A stretch of 64,000 nt of DNA from Plasmodiophora brassicae (lineage: Eukaryota > Endomyxa > Phytomyxea > Plasmodiophorida > Plasmodiophoridae), in contig JASFAU010000001.1 of the NCBI GenBank assembly GCA_039704465.1, forward strand, positions 1,054,001 through 1,118,000, read 5' to 3'. Under the pieces are notes generated by a model that had not been told where the DNA came from, searched no databases, and saw only the letters and a program-made list of their open reading frames with translations. Every line of letters starts with the position of its first letter. Position 1 is the stretch's first letter. Positions 1 through 9,480 of this stretch are shown here, piece after piece. The translations under genes were made by a program, and so were the position numbers.

Positions 1-277
1 ATGCGATCTGCTGCCCGAATTTGATGTACAGGCCTCCGTTCTTCCGACACGTCTCCAGGATCCTGGTGGCGCACCGCTCATGGACGCGCTCTAGCGCATC
101 CGCATCGCGGCCGGCCCGAAAATTCACCTTGTAGTCGACGGCGACCAGCGCCCCGTTCCACGCGGCTCGCACGCTGCGCTGCATGGCGTCGGCCATCACG
201 TAGTGGTCGATGCCGGCTCCCATGCCGGCGACGACAACGCCGGCCGCCATGGCAACCCGCACTCGTCGCCGACCCAT
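1..277 (-). CDS. ABC1/ADCK (UbiB-family) atypical kinase, N-terminal part
   Basis: The frame opens with ATG at 277 and runs off the left edge, so about 92 codons are visible and the catalytic core is missing. The first residues are basic and followed by a small hydrophobic run (MGRRRVRVAMAAGVVVAG), as in a mitochondrial presequence or membrane anchor. The visible end reads ETCRKNGGLYIKFGQQIA, which matches the KxGQ region that defines the ABC1/ADCK/UbiB family (coenzyme Q or lipid homeostasis in mitochondria and plastids). Family membership is clear from this motif; which ADCK paralogue it is cannot be told. An upstream ATG at about 339 lies in another frame and soon stops. Confidence 0.75.
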   Translation of the reverse strand, partial: MGRRRVRVAMAAGVVVAGMGAGIDHYVMADAMQRSVRAAWNGALVAVDYKVNFRAGRDADALERVHERCATRILETCRKNGGLYIKFGQQIA

Positions 278-511
278 CCCTCGACAGCCACCACCGCACT
301 GAGCGGCAGCAGTTCCAGAATGAAATCGACAGTCATCGCCGCAGGGGGGCTCCCTTTTTTCTCGACGTTCGATCGAACAGCTCCCGCGAGCACGGTGGAA
401 CAAAAATAGTCGCGCGCCGCCGAGCGAGGACAGTCGTCTGTGCCGCCGCCGGCAGAACTGCAACTCGAGCTGCAATGTCACAGCCACCTACTTCATTTGG
501 AGTCATAGCGA

Positions 512-2292
512 CTAGATGAATTTAGAGATGGCGGCATGGATGTCGCGGAGGTTGCTGGGCGGCGCCCGTTTGTCGACAATGTTGCGGATGACGTCGTCGA
601 AGCGCGTAGGCGGCGACGGTTCAGGAGGGGAACGCTGCCAGGACGCCGACCAGTGATGCATGGCGAATGAGTATTGCGTTCGGAAGCGGCGTTTGTCGGC
701 GTCGCACAGGGCGCGCATGGTATTGGGAAGCGGGAAGAGAACGGCGGAGGGGAGGACGACGATGGATTCGCGAACCATCCTGCCCAGGTCGAGTTCGTTC
801 CCGCAGAACCTGGTGAGCATGCCGGGGCCCGTTGCATCCATCAGCGCGGTTGCGCTTCGATCTCGGTTCGTGGACGTCATGGCATCGAGCACGTCAGAGG
901 CGAACGAAAGGCGGGGCGTGCACCCGATGACCGAGTTCATGATTTCGACGTGGCCTGTGCTCCCGAACCCGACGAAGGCAGAGTATCGCGTCACAAGATC
1001 ATCGAGTGGCGATAAGACGTCGAAATCAACGTCGAGGTAGACGCCACCGTACTGGAACATGATCTCCCAGCGCAGGACATCGGCACGACCGACAGCGGTG
1101 TCAGCGGCGTCGAACAGATCCCGGCGACGCATCTCCATGTCGATAACATCATCATCGGTCCACAAGCGGTAGTCCCAGTCAGGATGCAGGTCCCTTATCC
1201 TCGATGCCCGACGTCGCATGTCAGCAGGGGCGCCCTTTAAGTCGCCCAGCCATATCTGGTGAATCCGTTGCGGTATCGAGCCGGCAGGCCGCTCGTCTCT
1301 GATGCGGGCGTACGCCGTTCGAAACTTACTCAGCCAAGCTTCGTCATCTGAGGAATACAGTCCAAATGAGATCAGATGCAGCGCCATGCCCTCGTCAAAC
1401 GTTGCAGGCAACCAGGCGGCATGCCCGGCCTCATCACGAAACGGTGTCTCCAGTCGAACAACGTCGAGGTTTCGCTTGGGCACTGTCGAACAGGACCGTC
1501 GAAGTTTGGCGAAAATGACGTCCGGGTGATCGTTGACCGACACCGGTTCGTCCGGGTCGTAGGCAACGTCGATCTGCCATGGTTTCGGCGACGACGAGTA
1601 ATGCAGGATGCATAGGTCGACCGTGTCGCTCCAATAGTTCGGGCACTTGCGTGTGAAGACGCGCATGGTTCGTTGCGCGTTGCAACCGAACGGTAGTCGG
1701 GCAGCGGAATCCATTGTGTACCATTCCGGGTACATGGCGTTCAGGTACCCAGTGTCGCCACCGTCGTACGATTTCACAGCGGGAGCGTTCCGCAGCAGAC
1801 GATCGAAAGTTGCCGAACACGGTCGTATCAGAAGGACGCCGGCATTGAAGTTGTCAGGTGGGAACAGGTCTGGTGCCGCCGCCAAATCAACGCGATCGAG
1901 ACGATCGAACAGGTGCTCGGGATTCTTCAGCACGACACAATCGGCATCAATGTACAGGACGCGTCCGACACCGAGCATGTCGAGCTGCCAGATTCGGAGC
2001 TTCGTGAACCCGCACGTCACCCAGCTGGCAACATGTGACGGGTTCGGATTCGGTATCGGATCGACAACGACGACGCGGTCGAACCCGGACGACGCCAATG
2101 CATCGCGCGCGCGCTCGCTGACCTCCGGCACAACCAGCAACCACAACGGCACGGAGACGTTCACTCGACGAAGACTGTGAGCCAGTACTGCCACGATTCA
2201 GTCGACATATTCATCCGCCTAGCGCATGACGTACCTTGCGCACCGACAATGAAATCGTCCGACGTCACCAGCGAGACGATCACCTCGGACAT
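512..2292 (-). CDS. Two-domain glycosyltransferase, GT8 fused to GT32
   Basis: Two exons, 2235-2292 and 512-2187, with a 47-nt GT-AG intron, give 577 aa. Splicing joins VGAQ to VLAHSLRRV and restores the start of a GT8 (glycogenin/galactinol-synthase-like) fold. The GT8 half shows the metal-binding DADCV (DxD), NAGVLLI, GGDTGYLN and HYSSSPKPW. The second half is a GT32 domain (OCH1/capsular-sugar type) beginning IPQRIHQIWLG with DxD in GGVYLDVDFDVL and an HHWSASW end. Both active sites look complete, so the protein may add two successive sugars. There is no signal peptide or membrane anchor, so a cytosolic site is possible. A 45-bp tandem repeat lies directly upstream and stays open in the same frame, so the start at 2292 is the conservative choice. 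Confidence 0.85.
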
Positions 2293-2327
2293 TCTTGTCA
2301 TCTGCGCACCCGAAGCGGGGGGCAGCC

Positions 2328-2533
2328 GCTTCGGACAGTCGTGTCTGCACTCTGCACACACTCTAAGCCGCGAGCAGCTGCTTCGGACAGTCGTGTCTGT
2401 ACACACTCTAAGCACCGAGCAGTCGCTTCGGACAGTCGTGTCTGCGCACACTGTAAGCAGCGAGCAGTCGCGTCGGACATTCGTGTCTGCACACACTCTG
2501 AGCAGTGAACAGTGCTTCGGAGTCTGCACGCGC
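2328..2533. repeat. Tandem repeat, ~45-bp unit, four copies plus a partial one
   Basis: Units begin at 2328 (52 bp), 2380 (45), 2425 (45), 2470 (44) and a partial at 2514. Each starts GCTTCGGACAGTCGTGTCTG or a close variant and ends near GAGCAGTC. Because the unit is a multiple of three, several frames stay open across it on both strands. It sits between the 5' end of the GT8-GT32 gene and the 3' end of the next Nudix gene, so it is either promoter/5'UTR or an unrecognised N-terminal extension. Confidence 0.9.
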
Positions 2534-2558
2534 TCCTAGCAGCAGGCAGTATCCTTGT

Positions 2559-3368
2559 TTATCTGGAGACCGTTATTAGCCTGGTGTAGGTTGTTCGTAA
2601 GGCAAGGATGCAGCGGACAGCGGCGCTGGGTGTGAGCTGGGCAGCGCGAGCGGGGTGGCCACCGCGGCGGATGATGGCCGACACGAACTGAAGCGATAGG
2701 CCCCAGAGATGGTTCGTGATGCTGTCGCATTCGACGGGGACGCTTGGGAATGACAGAGTGGAATGGGCGTTCCCGTTCGTGAGGAAATCGACGGCGTCGA
2801 CCAGGACGCCCATTCTATGGCGTTTCAGGTAGGGCGCCATGCTGTACCTTCGATGGTCAACCGACGCCTCCAGGAAGTGCCGGAATGGGACCCAGCAGGC
2901 GTGCGCCACCTCGTCTCCAGCAAGATGCAACGCTGGACTCCCCGTGCGCTCGTGCTGAAGGAACACTTCTTGGAAATCAGTCCCGAACAGACACAGACAC
3001 TGGGTATATAATTCACCCCCCTTACCGAATGCGTGAATGGTAAGCCGGTCCCGATCCACTGAACCCAGTGATCCGGCCATTTGAAACGTGTGCGAATCGC
3101 CTAGATCGACCGCGGTTTCCTCCTTCGTCTCCCGCAATGCCGTCTCTAGCAACGTCTCTTTGCCGTTTGCCTTCCCTCCTGGGAACGCCAGCTGCCCGCT
3201 CCAAGGGTCACTGGAACGAACAGCGCGCTGTATCAGAAGCATTTCGGCTTGTGGTGACCCCACGATTGCCGCGCAGGCGTCATCTACAGCTGGATATGCG
3301 CCCTCGGTGCGCGTCCGAGCGACGCGTCGCGCATGGCGGACCACGATCGCAACGGACGCGGCTCGCAT
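2559..3368 (-). CDS. Nudix hydrolase, CoA-diphosphatase type (NUDT7/8-like)
   Basis: Exons 3026-3368 and 2559-2968 with an in-frame 57-nt intron give 250 aa. The Nudix box is present as GGKANGKETLLETALRETKE followed by ET (G-x5-E-x7-RE-x2-EE). It is preceded by DPWSGQLAFPGG, the motif typical of enzymes that split coenzyme A or its acyl derivatives into 4'-phosphopantetheine and 3',5'-ADP. Removing the intron joins LTIHAF to EVFLQH and on to the conserved DEVAHACWVPF, which supports the splice. The ATG at 3368 is used; an upstream GTG is not. No clear peroxisome signal is seen at the C-terminus (…LITVSR). Confidence 0.85.
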   Translation of the reverse strand: MRAASVAIVVRHARRVARTRTEGAYPAVDDACAAIVGSPQAEMLLIQRAVRSSDPWSGQLAFPGGKANGKETLLETALRETKEETAVDLGDSHTFQMAGSLGSVDRDRLTIHAFGKGGELYTQCLCLFGTDFQEVFLQHERTGSPALHLAGDEVAHACWVPFRHFLEASVDHRRYSMAPYLKRHRMGVLVDAVDFLTNGNAHSTLSFPSVPVECDSITNHLWGLSLQFVSAIIRRGGHPARAAQLTPSAAVRCILALRTTYTRLITVSR

Positions 3369-3523
3369 CACGATACACGCGCACACAGCACTTATCGGTC
3401 TGGCGGCAGGTTGCAGGCTGCAACTTGCAGGGGTGCAACCCTGTGGAAGTGCACTGGACGCGCATGCCAGTGTAGCAGTCGAGGGAGGCGCAGTTTATTG
3501 AGCAGCCGGTTGGAGGTGCGATA

Positions 3524-4512
3524 ATGACCGACGATGAGTGGTGCGCCTTCGTGCTGAACGCGCTGGAGCAGCGGGACCGCGCCGAGTCGCGATACGATGA
3601 TATCGTGCGCGACTGTGGGGCAAATCGAATCCTGCCGACGCTGTTGTAATTGGTGGATGCAGATGGGACGCTTCTGGAACGCTCGCGGCGAGCGACCGCC
3701 GACGCCGAGCAGCTGCGCCTGGGCCTGGCACAGCTGCGACATCGTCCATCGCTGACGTCGGATATCGTGGTGGCAACTGGCGACGACCCTGTTAATGCGG
3801 ACAGGTGTGCTTCTATCGACTGGAACCAATCGCCACGATCAACGCGTGGGTGGTCGCAGAATATCCGCCCTGCAGAAGACCTTGGTGTCGCTACAAGAGG
3901 AGCTGTCAATGTCGTATAGCGTCAGAGACGAGAACGCACGGGCAATGGCCATCATGCAACAGCAGCATCAGGAAGATGAACGACGCATCATTGGTTTGTC
4001 TGAAGAGTACACTGGCAGTCTGTTTCCACGAATGACACGCGGCTGACTGCTTGCAGGTTGCAGGAGCTGACGAAGCGGTTGGCCAACCTAGAGGGCATCG
4101 CAGAACATGAAAGAAAACGAGCGGCGTCGCTGGAAGATGCCAACAGACTCCTGCAGGAACAAGTGGAGCCTTTAGCAAGGCTCCAGCAGGACAACGCCCT
4201 CCTGGCATGTTTCCATGTTAAACGGTTTCATGCGAGCGTATGTTCACAGTGGTTCCGCCTTGTAGATGGCTCGCGTGCACTCCCTGCTCAGTGGTCAGGC
4301 CGACGCCTTGAACGAAATGAACGCTCTCGTCCGACCAGCGGTATGGTCTCCATACGGTAGATTGATGCCATTCTCATGTCACAATGCAGCCCGTGGATCA
4401 AGCCGAGCCCAATTCGTCTAGCATTATCCTGGACCCCGAAGCATGGGGACGCCATTTCAACGAAAACGATGAAGTTACGGCCGTGAATGAAAGAAGCCGA
4501 CCTTCGCGATAA
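3524..4512 (+). CDS. ATG16-like coiled-coil autophagy protein, no WD40 domain
   Basis: Six exons (3524-3614, 3663-3804, 3860-4006, 4057-4216, 4266-4340, 4390-4512) splice in phase to 245 aa, with introns of 48-55 nt. The N-terminus (DDEWCAFVLNALEQRD…YDDIVRDYGTLLE) has the pattern of the ATG5-binding helix of ATG16. It is followed by a long coiled coil (ISALQKTLVSLQEELSMSY, LTKRLANLEG) and SGQADALNEMN, like the end of the ATG16 dimer coil. The protein ends soon after, as in yeast Atg16, so the animal-type WD40 propeller is absent. In the family, ATG16 scaffolds ATG12-ATG5 for ATG8 lipidation. Assignment rests on pattern rather than strong identity. Confidence 0.65.
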
Positions 4513-4599
4513 TTGCTAATGATGTTCCGATTCGACAACCAATTCACAACGCGTTATAGCGTCATTGTAGTAAGAACCGGACTTGGCATTACACGCTCG

Positions 4600-6521
4600 C
4601 TAGTCAGCAGGGACAATAGCGGCGTCGACATTGGGAAATTCAGTGAAGAACGCATCCATCAGGTTCACACCATGAGTTACATCGCCGACTCCGCACATCT
4701 CCCTGATTGAATGCATTGCCAGTTGCGGAATGCCGATGTCGATCGTGCGCACCCCTACGAATCCCATTATTAACGGCACTGGTCGGTACGTGATAATATT
4801 AAGATAGCATCCGACCGGTGTTCGACGCGAGAATCGGCCCCACAGTTGAACCACATCCCGAATCATTCCTGACAACGAATTCTTGAACCGGAATGGAGCG
4901 CCGGCGGGCGATTTCCTTCAGAATGAAAGCCGTTTCGGAGTTAGTTGCATACCTGTGCGGCGAGGTGAGATACCTGGGCAGCGTGCGAAGCGCGATTCTA
5001 ACCGCTGCTTTGCATTGAACTTGATGACGACTCCATTGTGGATCTTTGGTCTATGCCGGGCTTCATGCTTTTCACTGTAATTCGGGTGGCATGCGTGGGC
5101 CATATCCGCCGACACGAGGAATGACTTCCTGATTGTAGATTGCGTCTTGACCCCTTTCGTCAGGCGATCTATTATCGTTGGCATCATATTCGACGCTGCA
5201 CCCTGGAGAGCTCGCAACGTCAGCGACCAGCATCGCACGGTACACGCGCACCCCAATACCTGGGCAGAGGCGGATCCAATTTCCTCATGGTCGAACAAGG
5301 CCACTACCCGCATGTTTGGATCGTTTGCCAAAGATCCGGTAGCATCGATAAGCCCACGAATACAGCAGAACGACATGCCCAGATTGTCAAGGCGCGGTGC
5401 ATAGATGAACCTGTCGGACATCCACGTCAGTCCTAGAGGAGCGGCGCGTACAAGACAGAGGAGATGAACTCTTTGAGCGCGCCACCAATGCAAGGACGGT
5501 TCGTGTCGAACAGGGATAGTTCAAAGTCTCGTATGTCGCTAGCATTGCATTTCAACGATTCGGCTAGAATATCGAGCAGCACGGGATGATGACTGCTGGG
5601 GTCCTTCTTTTCGCCACCGACAGGTGACTCCGCTGACAACGCCGCTTTCACCTGTTCCGTTCGATCAGCAACATTAGCAGCCAAATGCAAAGTGTACGAG
5701 GTAACCTCTGTCGCTAGAATGGGAAGAAGGTGCGTTTCCTGCAAACAGAACATCAGATGAAGGAAAACGGCATGTTCCAATCCGTCTGACGAAGTTGGGT
5801 TTGAATCCGTCACTGCTGATGTCACGGTTCAAGTGGATCGCCAGGTTCGGAATGGAAAGGATAGGTCGATCAATCTTGAGGAGCTTCGACCGGAACTGGC
5901 CTGCGCGAACACTCGTCATTACAGTGCCCATTCGTGATGCGGCAGTAAGGCTGATTTACCGTTTTCGGCAACGACTACGCGGCCTGCCAGCGACAAATCG
6001 CGATCAAACCACGTGTTCCACAGGCCGCCACCGTACGTTTCGACACCGACTTGAACAACGCCGCCAGTGACGATATTGGAGATAGGTTTAACGCGCAGGA
6101 CGGGAGAGTCAGTGTGCGCCGCCGCGATAGTGAGACCTGCGTACACAGTGTCTGGATCAGGAACAATTGCACCCGAGCAACACACCGACTACGACCATTG
6201 CCAGGTTTGTACTTGCCACCGACGCAGACAGCGAAAACCGTGCTCTGATTTCGGGTGAAGAAGTACTTCCCATTTGGCGCCAGCTGATCCCAAGCAGCAT
6301 CGTCCCGCTCGGAGATGCGGGTGAACCCCGACGCCGTCAACATCTTCGACACGGTATCCACTGGCAGCATCGTTCAACACCGACCCCCGCTCCTCGACGT
6401 CATCATCACGCCCCCCACCTGTATGGAAGGGCGACGGCGATGCCTCGATGAAATCCACCAGCTGCTGCGACAGGGCGACCTCCGCTGCGGTTCCCGCCTT
6501 CGCCATGCTGCGACCGATCAT
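4600..6521 (-). CDS. DNPEP: Aspartyl aminopeptidase, peptidase family M18
   Basis: Nine exons (6419-6521, 6196-6360, 5960-6136, 5791-5900, 5452-5738, 5260-5410, 5003-5202, 4816-4952, 4600-4754) join in phase to 494 aa, the normal family length. Introns are 41-61 nt. Hallmarks in order are [28 protein letters not shown] (first zinc His and Asp), [31 protein letters not shown] (catalytic Glu and bridging metal ligands), [43 protein letters not shown] and [10 protein letters not shown]18 enzymes are cytosolic or vacuolar dodecamers that remove N-terminal Asp and Glu. The start is the first ATG giving the usual short N-terminus; an in-frame extension upstream exists but lacks family features. Confidence 0.95.
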
Positions 6522-6851
6522 GCACAACCTCGAACACAACTCCGCGTGAAATTGAAAACGCGTCGCCGCCCGCCGCCAACCCTGCCGCTCTTTGAGGTTT
6601 GCACCCACAACAACAGAGCGTGTTGGTCACACTCCCGGCCCGGTTACCCCCACTGACCTGCCTGACCTGCGACGTGGCGTTGCCTGGAGGAGGTCCGCGT
6701 TCAGTTGCAGAGATCGGTCCCGTGTGCGTAGCGGGCGCCGCTGTTGAAGGCAGGCCCGGATCGGAGCACGGCAGGTCGGGATTCATGTGGGTGGGCCGAC
6801 TGAATTCTGGGCCTGAAGTCCGAGCCGGCTGGGGGAATTCATCTGAGCATC

Positions 6852-8181
6852 ATGTGGGCCGCCGGCAGTCGCTGTCGTTGCCGCCTGGCGCGTCGCCTGG
6901 CCCGCCGGTATGTGCCGTCGACGACCGAGCAGATCCATCGGCCGCCGCCCGTGTCGACAGCGCGCGAGCCGGTCGAGCGCCGCATCACCTCATCGGTGTC
7001 GACGTTCAGCGTGATGCGGGAAGAGAACTTCGCGCTCGTCGATAAGACGGCGCAGCTGGAACGTATCATCTCGAGCCACCAGAAGGTGATGTTGTGCCGC
7101 CCGCCCAAATTCGGGAAGACGTTGACCGTCACCACGCTGGCGTCGTTGTTCCGCGGGCACAAGCACCTGTTCGATGGGACCGCGAGCCCTGATCACCGTC
7201 CTCTGAACATTGCTGAGACGGCCTGGGACTGGCACGCAGAGACACACAACGTCCTGCATTTCGACATGGCGGGTATTGCCAGGCGAACGGGGTTCCGCGC
7301 CAACCTGATCGACGTCATGGGCCGCCTGGGTCGCCATATGGGCCTTGGGGACACTGTTAACGCTGCATCGGTGAAGGGCGCCACGCGCGACCTGATCGAG
7401 GGTGCCGCACGTCTTTCGCCCAGCGGTAAGGTCGTCGTCCTCATTGACGAGGTCGACGCGCCGGTGGGGTCGGCCTTGAGGCCACTCTCTGATGCTGAAC
7501 GCAAGGTCGCCCTGGCGTCGAACCAGCGTGTCCTATCCGACTTCCTGGAAGCGATCGACGCGCAGGAGTCGCTGATCCGGTTCCAGTTCTACACGGGCGT
7601 AGGGTCGGTGCCCATGTCGGGGAACGTTCAGGACCTGACGTTCGACGACTTCGCCGGCAGCCTGGCAGGGTACACGATCCAGGAAGTTCATGAGAACTTT
7701 CAGAAAGCGCGGTACGCTCTACAACATCGCCTCAAGATAGCCGATGAACTTGACCAACATATTATCGACTGGTACGTTCGACTATGACGTCACGGTTCGT
7801 GCTCGTAACTGGTATATACGGAACAGGTACGGAGGCTATGCCTGGGGCGATGTTCCAGAAGCCCGCCGGCTTCTGAACCCATTCGCTGTGAACCAATTGC
7901 TTGTGCGGCAAGACTTTGGCCCACACTGGTCCTCGGCAGTCGGGTCGCACATGTGGGTTTACGATGCGCTTCGAGGCTGCGACATCCCCGACATCTTCGA
8001 AGGGCGCATCCCTTTGCAGTCGAACGCCATGTCGCCGTGGAACTTGCAGGCGCAAGGGCGCGGTGACGTGAACGATATTCGCAACCTCCTGCTGCGCCTG
8101 GGCTTACTGACGGTCAAGGAAGTTGAACTGGACCCGAAGTCGCTGATGAGAATCGGCACGCTCGGTGTCCCCAATTTGTAA
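6852..8181 (+). CDS. AAA-ATPase-like protein (PF09820 type)
   Basis: Two exons, 6852-7771 and 7827-8181, with a 55-nt intron, give 424 aa. After a basic N-terminus comes the family start (NFALVDKTAQLERII), a Walker A variant CRPPKFGKT, a Walker B VVVLIDEVDAPV and, across the splice, IIDWYGGYAWGD…LLNPFAVNQLL, matching the WYNGY…NPxS signature. This family is best known from bacteria and from some fungi, oomycetes and microsporidia, often with a C-terminal PD-(D/E)XK nuclease. That nuclease is not present here. The biochemical role is unknown. The patchy distribution of the family suggests past horizontal transfer (inference). Confidence 0.8.
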
Positions 8182-8444
8182 GACGCGTATTGTGCCAACT
8201 CCCATTTCTGGTTGCAAACCGGTTCTGCTTAGAGACGTCCACGATTACTCGGTACGACCACTGATAGACGCTTTGTACCTTCCTTCTGCTGACTGACGTG
8301 TGCCGGCAATGGGACCCGTTTAATGAACAAACGATTTCGATAGGCAATGATGGGTAGCGTTAATGATCCGCACGTCAATACTGATCTTCTCTGCGTACCC
8401 AGTTATTAACGGTGATAATCGAGACATTCGTTCGTCCTATTCGC

Positions 8445-9216
8445 ATGGACGCACCTGCTCTGGATGCCGAGCTGGCGACGTGGGGGTCTGCTGAATGCTC
8501 CTGGCCTCTGCTCGGCGCCTTTATGCGAAGCCTGCCGTCGGAGCTGGCACATGACAGGGCGAAAGTGGAGACAGGTGGTCAGCTGCCACCGTTTCCTGCC
8601 CCGTCTCCCCCGATGTTAGCATCGGCCGCCGAGCGCACCATCGAGGGTTATCCCGGCCAAGCACGTGAAATGATCAGCGGCGGGGAGGGCGTCCCAATGA
8701 TTGCTCCACTCCCCGAGGTTCATCTGCCGTGGCTGGTGCAGACAGAAGGCTGTGGACCGGCTGCGAGCGAAGCGCATGCCATATTTCCTGGTGGCGTTGT
8801 CCGTCCACAGCCGCTGTTCTCGACCTCCACGCCCGTCATCCGCTGCTCGCATTGTCCCGCGAATTTCACGAGAAAGACGCACCTGCTGCGTCACGTTCGG
8901 TCGGTGCATACATTGGCACCACGTATCGGGCTTGTGGGTTTACTGAGACGTCGCCGTCGCCAGGATTCATGCTGTGGAAGAGCGTCGGCGCCCGTTTCAT
9001 TGTGATGCGTGCGGGAAGGACTTCATTCGTCGTGCCCACCTCGACCGACACCAAAGGTACAACAGGGGGCGGATTCGCACCTGGGATGTCCCGCATGACA
9101 CGTTGGCCAACAGATCCCACAGCGGAATTCGGCCGTTTCAGTGCCCAACGTGCCACAAGGACTACTCGCGATCAGATAGCTTGGCTCGCCACCAGAAGAC
9201 ACACATTCACTCCTAA
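8445..9216 (+). CDS. C2H2 zinc-finger protein, three fingers
   Basis: Exons 8445-8922, 8981-9056 and 9114-9216 join to 218 aa. The first ~140 residues are Pro/Ala/Gly-rich and look disordered. Three classical fingers follow: CSHCPANFTRKTHLLRHVRS with a final VH, CDACGKDFIRRAHLDRHQRS with a final H, and CPTCHKDYSRSDSLARHQKT with a final H. The last two are joined by a Krüppel-type linker (SHSGIRPF). A DNA-binding transcription factor is likely; targets are unknown. The final exon is partly duplicated downstream in a 160-bp tandem repeat. The ATG at 8445 is used; an upstream in-frame codon is GTG. Confidence 0.85.
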
Positions 9217-9480
9217 GTGAGCAGCCTGTATATACAATGTCTAATTCGGCACACGCCTGCTTCGCTGGCAGCACATGGAATACGTTGTACCGGTTAGGAC
9301 TGTGCCAGTGACAATGAATGACTACTCGCGATCAGATAGCTTGGCTCGCCACCAGAAGACACACATTCACTCCTAAGTGAGCAGCCTGTATATACAATGT
9401 CTAATTCGGCACACGCCTGCTCCGCTGGCAGCACATGGAATACGTTGTACCGGTTAGGACTGTGCCAGTGACAATGAATG
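9161..9480. repeat. 160-bp perfect-type tandem duplication
   Basis: Bases 9161-9320 and 9321-9480 are the same 160-bp sequence; the only difference I see is T at 9262 versus C at 9422. The unit contains the last ~56 coding bases of the zinc-finger gene plus its 3' flank. It also lies in the 3' end region of the convergent PhoD-like gene. One mismatch in 160 bp points to a recent event. Confidence 0.97.

Noticed and set aside
2328..2533. CRISPR-like array
   Set aside because: The units are contiguous tandem repeats with no unique spacers, and the genome is eukaryotic.
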